Origin: Limnobacter olei
Lineage (GTDB): Bacteria; Pseudomonadota; Gammaproteobacteria; Burkholderiales; Burkholderiaceae_B
Length of the DNA: 64,000 nucleotides
Reading direction: 5' to 3'
Assembly (NCBI RefSeq): GCF_029087225.1
Contig: NZ_JARFJD010000002.1
Span: 310,001-374,000, forward strand
In this document: positions 1 to 8,919 of the stretch, in pieces
Position numbering within the stretch: position 1 is the stretch's first letter
Layout: the number at the start of each line of letters is the position of its first letter
The notes under the pieces: generated by a model
Databases searched by the model: none
Told to the model about the DNA's origin: nothing
What the model saw: the letters and a program-made list of their open reading frames with translations, nothing else
Program-made: the position numbers and the translations under genes

Positions 1-5
1 TCCAG

Positions 6-3000
6 ATGAAACTCTCGGACTTTTCCATCAAGAATTACCAGTTCACGCTGGTGATATTTTTTCTGCTGACAGCAATTGGCATCAGCGCGTATCAAAACAT
101 ACCCAGAACCGAAGACCCATATTTCGACATCAGCGCGTTTCGTATCAATGTGATTTATCCAGGTGCTGACCCTCGCGAAATGGAACAACAGGTGGCCAAG
201 CCCATTGAAGACGCCCTGCGCAGCCTGGATGACTTGAAAGAAATGCTTTCAACATCCCGCAACAGCGGTGGCGTGGTGTTTGTTCGCTTCAATGCGGAAG
301 TTGACGTTGACAAAAAGTTCGACGAAGTGAACCGTGAACTCAACAGCATTCGAGACCAGCTACCAGCAGGCATACAAAAGCTGGAAATTGAACGAATCAA
401 CCCTGGGTTTACCAACATCATTCAATATTCACTGGTGTCTGAAACAGCAAGCTACGCCGACTTGGCCAATTACGCCGAAGACCTCTCCGAGGCGTTCGAG
501 CGTATTTCGTCAGTGCGTGAAAGCGAAAGCTGGGCTTACCCAGAGCAGCAGGTACGCGTTAGCCTGAACTTTAAAAAACTGGCGGAGCTGGGTATTCAAG
601 CCGCCGATGTGGCACGCATTATTCAGGGTGAGTCGCTGAACATTCCAGGTGGCCCGGTTGAAGAGGGTGCACGCCGTTTAAATGTACAAACGTCGGGCCA
701 GTACCGCAGCGTTGAAGAAATCAGAAACACGGTGATTGCAGGCACGGGTACGGGTGGTGATTTGGGTGGTCGCCTTGTTCGCGTGGGCGATGTCGCCGAT
801 GTGCAATGGGACTATGAAAATCAGGAGGTGATGGCCCGCTTCAATGGTCAGCGCGCGGTGTTTGTTACCGCCAACCAGAAAGATGAGCGCAATATTTTTG
901 TAACCCAAAAAGCCTTGCAGGAAACCGCGGACGAGTTCGAGAAAACCTTGCCCCCCAATATCAAAATGGAGCGCGGGTTCGAACAATACAAAAACGTGGA
1001 AAAGCGGATTGATCGCTTGACCTTCGATTTTGCCCTGGCTGTAACACTGGTGCTGATAACCCTGTTGCCGCTGGGTTTGCGGGCCTCAGGCATTGTGATG
1101 GTCAGCGTGCCGCTCTCGCTGCTCACAGGTTTGGCCTGTTTGTACTATGCAGGCTTTTCGCTGAACCAGCTTTCGATTGCAGGCCTTGTGGTTGCATTGG
1201 GCTTGTTGGTTGACGACTCCATCGTGGTGATCGAAAACATTTCACGTTACCTGCGCATGGGTTATAACCGAGTCGACGCTGCGCGCTTGGCCACCAAGCA
1301 AATTTCGCTGGCTGTTTTGGGCTGTACTGCCACCCTTTTGTTTGCCTTCCTGCCGCTGTTGATGCTGCCTGACAACGCCGGAAAATTCATTCGATCACTC
1401 CCCGTGGCCGTGGTGTTTACGGTGCTTGCATCGCTGTTTGTTGCGCTCACCATCATTCCGTTTTTGGCCAGCCGTGTGCTGAAAAAAGACGAAAATGAAC
1501 ACGGCAATATTGTGCTGCAAAAGTTGATGGGACTAATCGACAAAATTTACACCCCACTGCTGCACCGAGCCTTACAAACCCCGAAAACAGTGGTAGCCGC
1601 ATCGCTGGTGCTGTTCGTGGCCAGCCTGGCTTTGGCTCCACTCATGGGCATGTCACTGTTTCCCAAAGCGAACACACCGCAGTTTGTGATCGAAGTAGGA
1701 TTGCCCCCTGGCTCCAGCCTGACGGCCACCGACACTGTGGTGAAACAGGTGGAAAACAAGCTGGCAAACTTTGAAGAAATTACAGGGGTCATGGCCACCG
1801 TGGGCGAAGGCAACCCACAAATTTATTACAACGTATTTCAGCAAGACAAACAATCGAACGTGGGTGAGCTTTTCGTTCAGCTCAAGGAGTACAACGACGA
1901 CACACCCAAGTTGCTGGATAACATTCGCAATGAACTAAAAACGATTGCCGGTGCCAACCTGATTGTGCGCGAATTCGAAAACGGTCCACCTGTCGATGCG
2001 CCGATTGGCATTCGTTTGGTAGGCCCCGAGATCGAAACACTGCGTGAATTATCTGCACAGGTGGAGCGCATCATGCTGGCCAATCCTGGCACACAAAACG
2101 TGGACAACCCCCAGCGCACCGGGCGTAGCGACTTGCGCCTGAGAGTGAATTTCGAGAAAGCAGGTTTGCTGGGGGTGAATTCAGCGGAGCTAGACCAGGC
2201 AGTGCGGCTTGCCATTGCAGGCGCGTTTGCTGGTGAAATTCGCCAAAGCGATGGAGACGCCTACACCATCAGTGTACGCGGCCCTGCGGGTGTGCGGAGT
2301 AATCTGAGCGCGCTGGACGACTTCCATGTGATTTCACGCACTGGTCAGGCTGTACCGTTGACCCAACTCACCACGCTTGAACTGGATGACAACCTGAACA
2401 GCATTTACCGCTTTGACCGCGAACGCGCCGTGTTGCTGACCGCTTATACACGCACTGGTTACAACACCGAGAAAGTTGCCAACGAAATTGCCAAGCAGAT
2501 CGACGAGATGGGTCTGCCCACCGGTTACCGCTACAAAATGGCCGGCGAAGTAAAAAGCAGGCAGGAAAGCTTTGCCGGGTTTGGTACTGCGATCCTGATC
2601 ACCGTATTCGGGATTCTCGCGATTCTGGTTCTGGAATTCGGCAGTTTCAAAAGCACCTTGATTGTGCTGTTCGTGATCCCACTGGGTGTAACCGGTGGCA
2701 TGGTCATGCTGTTCCTCACGGGGAACTCACTGAGCTTCACCGCGATGATTGGCTTCATTGCGCTGATCGGCATTGAAATCAAAAACTCGATTTTGCTGGT
2801 GGACTTTACCAACCAGTTGCGCGAAGAAGGCAAGGGGCTGGATGAATCCATCGAAGAAGCGGGCCGTATTCGTTTCCTGCCAATTTTATTGACCAGTGCC
2901 ACTGCCGTTGGCGGGCTGCTGCCACTGGCGCTGCAGGGAGGCGGACTTTATTCACCAATGGCGTGGGTGATTATTGGTGGCCTCATTTCTTCAACTTTCA

Positions 3001-3062
3001 TCGGTCGCCTTGTGACTCCGGTGCTGTACAAACTGTTGCCACCCGACTTGCAGAGAACATAG
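6..3062 (+). CDS. RND-family efflux permease (AcrB/HAE type)
   Basis: Inner-membrane proton-driven pump subunit that exports drugs or other amphiphiles with a periplasmic adaptor and an outer-membrane channel. The 1018 residues match the family length. The first membrane helix is at about residues 10-30, followed by a large periplasmic loop; the helix bundle from about 335 carries the acidic pair D403-D404 in the LLVDDSIVV segment used for proton relay. A second periplasmic loop and the second bundle (from about 860) follow. The adaptor gene is not in the window; it may lie upstream, since the ATG is only 6 bases from the left edge and its ribosome binding site is cut off. Substrate cannot be read from the sequence. 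Confidence 0.93.
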   Translation: MKLSDFSIKNYQFTLVIFFLLTAIGISAYQNIPRTEDPYFDISAFRINVIYPGADPREMEQQVAKPIEDALRSLDDLKEMLSTSRNSGGVVFVRFNAEVDVDKKFDEVNRELNSIRDQLPAGIQKLEIERINPGFTNIIQYSLVSETASYADLANYAEDLSEAFERISSVRESESWAYPEQQVRVSLNFKKLAELGIQAADVARIIQGESLNIPGGPVEEGARRLNVQTSGQYRSVEEIRNTVIAGTGTGGDLGGRLVRVGDVADVQWDYENQEVMARFNGQRAVFVTANQKDERNIFVTQKALQETADEFEKTLPPNIKMERGFEQYKNVEKRIDRLTFDFALAVTLVLITLLPLGLRASGIVMVSVPLSLLTGLACLYYAGFSLNQLSIAGLVVALGLLVDDSIVVIENISRYLRMGYNRVDAARLATKQISLAVLGCTATLLFAFLPLLMLPDNAGKFIRSLPVAVVFTVLASLFVALTIIPFLASRVLKKDENEHGNIVLQKLMGLIDKIYTPLLHRALQTPKTVVAASLVLFVASLALAPLMGMSLFPKANTPQFVIEVGLPPGSSLTATDTVVKQVENKLANFEEITGVMATVGEGNPQIYYNVFQQDKQSNVGELFVQLKEYNDDTPKLLDNIRNELKTIAGANLIVREFENGPPVDAPIGIRLVGPEIETLRELSAQVERIMLANPGTQNVDNPQRTGRSDLRLRVNFEKAGLLGVNSAELDQAVRLAIAGAFAGEIRQSDGDAYTISVRGPAGVRSNLSALDDFHVISRTGQAVPLTQLTTLELDDNLNSIYRFDRERAVLLTAYTRTGYNTEKVANEIAKQIDEMGLPTGYRYKMAGEVKSRQESFAGFGTAILITVFGILAILVLEFGSFKSTLIVLFVIPLGVTGGMVMLFLTGNSLSFTAMIGFIALIGIEIKNSILLVDFTNQLREEGKGLDESIEEAGRIRFLPILLTSATAVGGLLPLALQGGGLYSPMAWVIIGGLISSTFIGRLVTPVLYKLLPPDLQRT

Positions 3063-3120
3063 CCTAAGCCATTGATTTCACCTACAATACGGCCTCAATG
3101 CACAAGGACACACTGAAATC

Positions 3121-4152
3121 ATGAAAAAACCCGCAGGCCGCAACAGTAGCGCAGGCCGCACTGGCGACTCGGGGCGTTCCGGCCCACCGGCACGCCCCAG
3201 TAACCGCAACAAAACATTAGCCCCGGCAAAGCCGGCAGCCCCTGGCCGTGGCCGCCCCAGCAGCGCCACTGGCAAGGCTGGAACGGCGGCAGCAACACCC
3301 GCCGCAAAACCCGACCGCAACCGCGCAGCCATGCGCAGTGCCCCTGTGGCCCCTGCTGCAGGTGCTGCACGGCCACGCCGCAGCAAAGTAACCGGCACAA
3401 ACACACTGGACATGCTCGACCCTTTCGAGCCACAACGCCTCAGCAAGATCATGGCAGCCAAAGGGCTGTGCTCACGCCGCGAAGCGGATTACCTGATTGA
3501 AAACGGCTGGGTGCGCGTGAACGGCAAAGTAGTCGATGAACTGGGCGCCAAAGTACTTCCAACCGTGACCATCGACCTGGATGCACGCGCAAAAAATGTG
3601 CTGGGCAAACAGGTCACCATTCTGTATCACAAGCCGATTGGTGTGGTGTCGGGTCAACCCGAGGGCCGCTACAAGGCTGCAATGGAATGCCTGGGCCTGG
3701 AAAACCAGGCCGACCGCAAAACATCAACCCCCTTCCAGCCCGCCATGCTGAAAGGTCTCGCGCCAGCAGGTCGCCTGGACATTGATTCCACGGGCTTGCT
3801 GGTACTGACCCAAGATGGTCGCATTGCCAAACAACTGATCGACGCCAACAGCACAGTGGAAAAAGAATACCTGGTGCGAGTAGAAGGCGAATTGACTGAC
3901 CGTGGACTTGAAATGCTGCGTTATGGCCTGAGCCTGGACGGCGAAGCGTTAAAACCAGCCCGCGTCAGCTGGCAAAACGAAGACCAGTTGCGCTTTATTT
4001 TGAATGAAGGCAAGAAGCGACAAATTCGCCGAATGTGCGAAATTGTGGGCCTGAAAGTGGTGGGTTTGAAACGCGTTCGAATTGGCCGCGTGATGCTCGG
4101 CGACCTGCCCGTGGGGCAGTGGCGTTTGCTGACGCCGGAAGAACGATTCTGA
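3121..4152 (+). CDS. rluF: 23S rRNA pseudouridine synthase, RsuA/RluF type
   Basis: Isomerises uridine to pseudouridine in rRNA. The first ~105 residues are a low-complexity Ala/Pro/Arg/Lys tail; an S4 RNA-binding domain follows (about 110-160, starting at PQRLSKIMAAKGLCSRREAD) and then the catalytic domain with GRLDIDSTGLLVLTQDG, which contains the catalytic Asp. The C-terminal GKKRQIRRMCEIVGLKVVGLKR block is typical of RluF and the related RluB. At 343 residues it is longer than E. coli RluF because of the basic tail. It starts 58 bases after the RND gene and may be transcribed with it. RluF is the better fit, but RluB cannot be excluded. Confidence 0.85.
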   Translation: MKKPAGRNSSAGRTGDSGRSGPPARPSNRNKTLAPAKPAAPGRGRPSSATGKAGTAAATPAAKPDRNRAAMRSAPVAPAAGAARPRRSKVTGTNTLDMLDPFEPQRLSKIMAAKGLCSRREADYLIENGWVRVNGKVVDELGAKVLPTVTIDLDARAKNVLGKQVTILYHKPIGVVSGQPEGRYKAAMECLGLENQADRKTSTPFQPAMLKGLAPAGRLDIDSTGLLVLTQDGRIAKQLIDANSTVEKEYLVRVEGELTDRGLEMLRYGLSLDGEALKPARVSWQNEDQLRFILNEGKKRQIRRMCEIVGLKVVGLKRVRIGRVMLGDLPVGQWRLLTPEERF

Positions 4153-4203
4153 AGGGGTAAAAATCCACTCTATTCAGGTGATTGATTACAAATGACTTCC
4201 GGT

Positions 4204-4244
4204 ATTCTCGAATTTAACATTTGGACAAAGTTACATTCGAGAAT
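4204..4244. promoter_or_regulatory. Perfect 10-bp inverted repeat before the sensor/GGDEF-EAL pair
   Basis: ATTCTCGAAT (4204-4213) and ATTCGAGAAT (4235-4244) are exact reverse complements separated by 21 bases. The right arm ends 5 bases before the ATG at 4250, and no clear Shine-Dalgarno lies outside it. It could be an operator for a dimeric repressor or, in RNA, a hairpin that masks the start codon. Confidence 0.5.
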
Positions 4245-4249
4245 TCATC

Positions 4250-5674
4250 ATGCATGCCCAGCACTCGGCCCTGAACCAGCAAGCTTCCAACGCCCCGGTG
4301 CAGCTTCCCCCCCACGGATTCTTTACATTTTTAAGCAGGCTGTCTGGCGTAGCTCCCAACGCCACTGACCTCACTTCGATCCGGATCAATGCGGACTGGC
4401 TTTGCGTGTTTGTCAGCTTCGCCTGCCTGGTGTTTGCCACCCTGGAAGGACTGGCCTACAACAACATTGCCCAAGCGCTGGGCTGGGGTATCCCGCTTTT
4501 CCTGGGAAGCCTGGCGATCACCCGCTGGCATTCCGGCCAGCCACTGACCATGCACATCAACGCAGCACTGCTGGTTGGCATGGGTGCCTTGCATGTCCAC
4601 ATTGCACGCGGACTACTGGAATACCACTTCAGCTTTTTCATCTTGTTGCCAGTGATGCTGGCTTATCGGGACACCCGCCCACTGCTCAGCATGGGCTTGT
4701 TGATCGTGATTCATCACATTGTGTTCGACATGCTCCAGCAGGCAGGGTTTGAATGCTATATCTTCCGTGGCCCATTCTCGGGTATGCCTGCCGTGGCGCT
4801 ACACGGCTTTTATGTGTCCATCGCTGTATTGCTGCTGTCGGTGATTGCTCAAACCCTTCGGCAACATGCCTTGGCTGCAGAAGAGGGCACCAAACTGCTG
4901 GCTTATCTGGACAAGGAAAAAGGCATCAACCTGCGTGTGCGTGCTCAAACCGATGAACAAGGCCGCATGTCGCCGATGGGGCAGGTCTTCAATGATTATG
5001 CAGACAACATGGCATTTGTGGTGGCTGCATTCAAAATGCTTCGCGCCGATATTCGCGAATTGTCGCAAATTGCCAAAGAACTGGGTGCGGGTAATACACA
5101 ACAAATGGAAGAGAGCTCACAGGCTTCCAAAAAGCTGCGCGACTTTGTTCAAAGCCTGGGTAACCAAACCCGCATAGGACAAAGCACTGCCGAGTTGTCC
5201 AAAAAGGCGACCGAAGACAGCTTTGATCTGCTCAATGAACTGAATCAATCTCTGGAACAATTGCAACGCATCGGCAAACAGGCCTTTGATTCTAGCCAGC
5301 AAATGCAGGCCCTGCACAAAGAATTCCAGAAGGAATTTTCACCCGCTGCGGCACAACAACTACAAACCACACTGAGCACACTGGACAACCTGAACGAACG
5401 TACCAACGGATTCATGGCCAGAATGGATGTGCTAAAAAGCGGCTTGAGTGCCATTGAAAACCAGTTGGTATCCATTGACCGTGCCACGCATCAGTGGGTG
5501 GAAAATGGCCATGGCAATCAACGCCAGGGATGGGAAGTGCTGGGTGCCATGGAAGGCATGCAAGCGCGCACGGAAAGCGCCTTCCGCACGTTGGCCAGCA
5601 CGGTACAAACCATTTTGCGCTCAGATGAAATGATGCGCGAAATGGAAAAACGGCTCTCGAGGTTTGATGTATGA
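4250..5674 (+). CDS. Membrane protein with long cytoplasmic coiled coil, chemoreceptor-like
   Basis: Not assigned to a named family. The N-terminal ~205 residues hold about six hydrophobic helices with almost no periplasmic domain. Residues ~210-474 are Gln/Glu/Leu-rich and look like a long coiled coil, as in methyl-accepting chemotaxis proteins. The conserved signalling-hairpin tip of true chemoreceptors is not evident, so this may be a receptor-like scaffold rather than a CheA-coupled receptor. Its stop codon overlaps the start of the downstream PAS-GGDEF-EAL gene (ATGA at 5671-5674), so the two are probably made together and may signal to each other. No SD is obvious; the start is preceded by a 10-bp inverted repeat. 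Confidence 0.7.
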   Translation: MHAQHSALNQQASNAPVQLPPHGFFTFLSRLSGVAPNATDLTSIRINADWLCVFVSFACLVFATLEGLAYNNIAQALGWGIPLFLGSLAITRWHSGQPLTMHINAALLVGMGALHVHIARGLLEYHFSFFILLPVMLAYRDTRPLLSMGLLIVIHHIVFDMLQQAGFECYIFRGPFSGMPAVALHGFYVSIAVLLLSVIAQTLRQHALAAEEGTKLLAYLDKEKGINLRVRAQTDEQGRMSPMGQVFNDYADNMAFVVAAFKMLRADIRELSQIAKELGAGNTQQMEESSQASKKLRDFVQSLGNQTRIGQSTAELSKKATEDSFDLLNELNQSLEQLQRIGKQAFDSSQQMQALHKEFQKEFSPAAAQQLQTTLSTLDNLNERTNGFMARMDVLKSGLSAIENQLVSIDRATHQWVENGHGNQRQGWEVLGAMEGMQARTESAFRTLASTVQTILRSDEMMREMEKRLSRFDV

Positions 5675-8067
5675 ACCTGAGCAATGTTCTTGACGACCCG
5701 CTGATCAACGAACTACTGGACAGCGGAACCACACGTTACGCCCTGCTGGGCCATGTCACAGACGAATTAAGCCTGATTGCCGCCAGCAAACTGTTCCGCC
5801 AAGAACTTGGATTCAAATCGGGCAGCGAATTGATAGTAAACCGTTACGGCATGTCCATTTATCGGGCATTGTCCAATTCATTGCTCCGGCAACAGGGTTG
5901 GACAGGCCATGTCAAAGTCAATGCACAATGGCTGAGTTTGCAAATGCTGGCGCACGGCGAATTTGGTGTGCTTCAAGAACAAGAGGTGAAGCGCACCCAA
6001 TTGTCACCACAGGTACCTGCGGTTAACACACCTGAACAACGTCCAGAAACCTTGGACAGCACCGACAAGAAAATTCCCACCAGTGTGTTGTTGAACGTTG
6101 ACGACAAAGGACGAATCAAAAAACTAAGCCCTTCGCTGGAAGAGTTTTTAGGACAAAGCAGCGAACAACTGGAAAACCTGGATGCGGCCAACCTGGTGTT
6201 TCGCACGGATGTGGGTCAATTCAAGCGACTGCTCGACCAAGTGAAATATCAAACGGGTTCTACAGATGGCTCCTTCCGCCTGCGCAACACCTTCAATGAT
6301 GTGGTGTACTTTGACTGGACGGCTGCCTGTATCGGTGCAGATGTTCTTCTGATCGGCCGCTCAAGCAATATTCATCTTGAAGAAGCATTGTTGAAAAGTG
6401 AAGAGCGAATCAACAACATTCTTGAATCGATGGACGATGCATTCTTTGCCATCGATATGAATGGCTATGTGAACTACCTGAATGAAAAAGGCGCAGAACT
6501 TCTGGGTAAAACTGCACCGCTGTTGTTGGGCCGCATGGTGTGGGAACGTGCACCCCACCTGAAGAAAACACCCTTGTTCAAATACGTGAACCAGGCCAAA
6601 GGCAGCATGCAACCAGAGACATTTCAGTGGCAAGACCCGGCCAACGAAATGTGGTACCAAGTGAAAGCCTACCCAAGCGATGAACTGATTTCGATTTTCT
6701 TCACCGACATCAGCTCCATCAAGCGCAATGAAAGCAAAATGCGGCATCAGGCCACGCATGATCCATTGACGGGTCTGCCCAACCGTTTGGCCCTGTCGCA
6801 AACACTGCAAGAACTGCTGGGCAATGACCAGGTTCAGGATTTCAAACTGGGCCTGCTTTTCATCGACCTGGATGGCTTTAAGGCGGTGAATGACACGCTG
6901 GGGCATGACCGCGGCGACGACTTGCTGATTGCGGTGTCCAAACGTTTGCGCAGCGTGGTGCGCAGTTCAGACATCGTTGCCCGTTTGTCGGGCGACGAAT
7001 TTGTAATCACCCTGCCCTACATTGCCGACCAAGACACCGCATTCAATGTGGGCCGCAAGGTCGTGGACGCAGTCAGCAAAAAACCGTTTGAGTTGGGTGA
7101 GAAGAAAATTTATGTGGGTGCCTCGGTCGGTGTGGCCCTGTTTCCCACCGATGCTACCGATGTGGAAGGCCTTCTGAAACATGCCGACATTGCGATGTAC
7201 CAGGCCAAACAAGCCGGCAAAAATACAGTACGCGTATTCCACGCCAACATGAGCGCAACCCTGCAGACCAAAGTGGATCTTGAGAACGATTTACACGATG
7301 CAATTTTGCACGATCGAATCGAATTGCATTACCAGCCACGCTTTAACGCAAACGGTTCCATTTGTTCAGTTGAAGCGCTGGCACGCATGCGTTCCCGCAC
7401 AGGCGAATTGATTCCACCGGCCCAGTTCATTCCGATTGCCGAGGAGACCGGTTTGATCATTCCGATGGGAGAACAGGTAATGCGCAAAGCCTGCAAATGG
7501 CTGAAAGACACCAACAAGAAACTGAAGAACCCCATTAGCGTTTCAGTAAATGTATCGGGAATTCAGCTGCTGGACGGCAAACTGTGCGGGACCGTTGAAA
7601 AGGTGCTGAAACTAACAGGCCTGCCAGCGAATTTGCTGGAACTTGAACTGACTGAAACCGTGTTGATGCAGAATCAGGAAACCGTATTGCATGACCTGAA
7701 CCGCTTGCATGAATTGGGGGTTTCCTTGTCGATCGACGACTTCGGCACGGGATATTCCTCACTGGCCACACTGCACAGAATGCCGGTTCAGTCGATCAAG
7801 CTTGATCGATCATTTGTCAGCAACCTGCCCAACAAAACCGACAGTGTAATTTTGTCACGCACTGTGTTGGCGATGGCTCAGGCACTGGGCTTGGGGGTAG
7901 TCGCCGAAGGCGTTGAAACCGCCGAGCAACGTGATTTCCTGATTGAGTCGGGTGTGCTTGAGCTACAAGGTTTTGGCCTAGCTCGACCGATGACAGCGGA
8001 TGATTCACGCCAGTTTGTATGGGCCCAGCAAATTACAAGCGACAAGGCAAAGAAAATTCTGGTGTGA
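5671..8067 (+). CDS. PAS-GGDEF-EAL cyclic-di-GMP signalling protein
   Basis: Predicted to make and/or degrade c-di-GMP, the second messenger for motility and biofilm. The 798 residues comprise an N-terminal region without a recognised domain (about 1-125), two PAS-like segments (about 130-225 and 245-350), a GGDEF domain (about 360-525) and an EAL domain (about 545-790). The GGDEF signature reads SGDEF, a substitution found in active cyclases. The EAL domain retains EAL in SVEALARM, plus IDDFGTGYSSL, the Lys in IKLDRSF and the E of AEGVET, so phosphodiesterase activity is likely. There is no membrane helix, so it presumably senses through PAS or via the upstream membrane protein whose gene it overlaps by 4 bases. 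Confidence 0.93.
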   Translation: MNLSNVLDDPLINELLDSGTTRYALLGHVTDELSLIAASKLFRQELGFKSGSELIVNRYGMSIYRALSNSLLRQQGWTGHVKVNAQWLSLQMLAHGEFGVLQEQEVKRTQLSPQVPAVNTPEQRPETLDSTDKKIPTSVLLNVDDKGRIKKLSPSLEEFLGQSSEQLENLDAANLVFRTDVGQFKRLLDQVKYQTGSTDGSFRLRNTFNDVVYFDWTAACIGADVLLIGRSSNIHLEEALLKSEERINNILESMDDAFFAIDMNGYVNYLNEKGAELLGKTAPLLLGRMVWERAPHLKKTPLFKYVNQAKGSMQPETFQWQDPANEMWYQVKAYPSDELISIFFTDISSIKRNESKMRHQATHDPLTGLPNRLALSQTLQELLGNDQVQDFKLGLLFIDLDGFKAVNDTLGHDRGDDLLIAVSKRLRSVVRSSDIVARLSGDEFVITLPYIADQDTAFNVGRKVVDAVSKKPFELGEKKIYVGASVGVALFPTDATDVEGLLKHADIAMYQAKQAGKNTVRVFHANMSATLQTKVDLENDLHDAILHDRIELHYQPRFNANGSICSVEALARMRSRTGELIPPAQFIPIAEETGLIIPMGEQVMRKACKWLKDTNKKLKNPISVSVNVSGIQLLDGKLCGTVEKVLKLTGLPANLLELELTETVLMQNQETVLHDLNRLHELGVSLSIDDFGTGYSSLATLHRMPVQSIKLDRSFVSNLPNKTDSVILSRTVLAMAQALGLGVVAEGVETAEQRDFLIESGVLELQGFGLARPMTADDSRQFVWAQQITSDKAKKILV

Positions 8068-8070
8068 CAG

Positions 8071-8568
8071 CTTGGGTTCCGATCTCTCGCAGCCTCTTAA
8101 CCGCCCAATTGGCTTGGGTTCCGATCTTTCGCCAGAAAACCTGTTTCTCCCTTGCTGAGCCTTGCGATGCCTGAGAACGACCCTCCTAAACTGCGGGTCG
8201 GGTCCGTTCTCTGTCGCCCATACTGGGCAACACCGGCCCTGCTCGGCACGCAAGGGCAGGTTTTCTTGACGGCGAGACGATCGAAACACCGCCGCCAATT
8301 GGGCGATGAAATCAGCCGTGAGTTGCGTGGTGAGGGAAACTCGCCAGTGCCGATTGGCCTCTGAACACAGCCATGAGTCGCTTGGAGGTGGAGAGGCGCT
8401 GCACGGGAGTGCGAGGAGCTGAACTTGCAATGGGTCGCACGATGATCAGTCAGAAAACTTGCCGGCTTGGCGCGTCGAGACCAACGATCGCGCCCTGGCG
8501 CGAAAGCCAAGACCCGACCGTTACTTTTGGAGGGCTTGGCTTAGTGCAGGCTCAAGCAAGCCCGTTAC
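8071..8568. repeat. Non-coding hairpin-rich repeat element
   Basis: About 500 bases without a credible gene. A 16-base direct repeat, GCTTGGGTTCCGATCT, occurs at about 8073 and 8113. Long inverted arms flank 8100-8305: CGCCCAATTGGC at about 8101 matches GCCAATTGGGCG at about 8292, and AGAAAACCTG near 8133 matches CAGGTTTTCT near 8258, with further partial pairing between. Near the right end, AGCCAAG (about 8506) can pair with CTTGGCT (about 8536). Open frames on both strands are low-complexity translations of these repeats, for example two ERSEPK units on the minus strand. It resembles intergenic repeats I recall from Burkholderiales genomes, but I cannot confirm the copy number. Confidence 0.5.
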
Positions 8569-8919
8569 CTACGCCCTGCCTTCCGCCTTCGCATCCTCAA
8601 GATCAAACTCAACCCCAAACCCGATCGATCCGCGAAATACCTTCACTTTGATCAAAGGCCCCACCGGGCGAAGCTGATCCCAAATCCAGCGGGCAATGTT
8701 TTCTGATGTGGGCAGCTCAATGAACTCATTCAAATATGAATGATCAAGTCGCTTGTGTACCGCAGCCACATGTTGGGTCAAAAGACTTTCAGGCACCACA
8801 TAGCCATCAATGGCAGGGCCTTCAAACCACACCTCGGCGGTATAGCTGTGGCCGTGCAAACCTGGCCAGTCAGGCAGCTGGTGTGCCACATCGAAGGTAA
8901 ATTGTTTGAAAACTTTCAT
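8569..8919 (-). CDS. queD: QueD-like 6-carboxytetrahydropterin synthase (atypical)
   Basis: COG0720 (PTPS/QueD) enzyme expected to turn dihydroneopterin triphosphate into 6-carboxytetrahydropterin, the second step towards preQ0 and queuosine. 116 residues. Zinc ligands are visible as H13, H22 and H24 (AHQLP and LHGHSY). The catalytic cysteine that usually precedes the HGH motif (C-X3-HxH in E. coli QueD) is absent; this loop is shortened and has W18 at the aligned position. The start chosen is the ATG at 8919, which overlaps the queE stop (ATGA) and gives the standard MKVFKQFTFDVAHQLP beginning; the longer upstream frame runs into queE. Translationally coupled to queE, the next enzyme of the pathway. 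Confidence 0.82.
   Translation of the reverse strand: MKVFKQFTFDVAHQLPDWPGLHGHSYTAEVWFEGPAIDGYVVPESLLTQHVAAVHKRLDHSYLNEFIELPTSENIARWIWDQLRPVGPLIKVKVFRGSIGFGVEFDLEDAKAEGRA

Noticed and set aside
3121-3430. Minus-strand Arg/Cys/Gly-rich frames opposite the pseudouridine synthase tail
   Set aside because: They arise from the GC-rich Ala/Pro/Arg codons of the low-complexity tail.
8005-8510. Minus-strand frames of 137-141 codons in the repeat element
   Set aside because: Translations are Arg/Ser/Pro-rich with short direct repeats that mirror the DNA repeats; no start context. Treated as non-coding.
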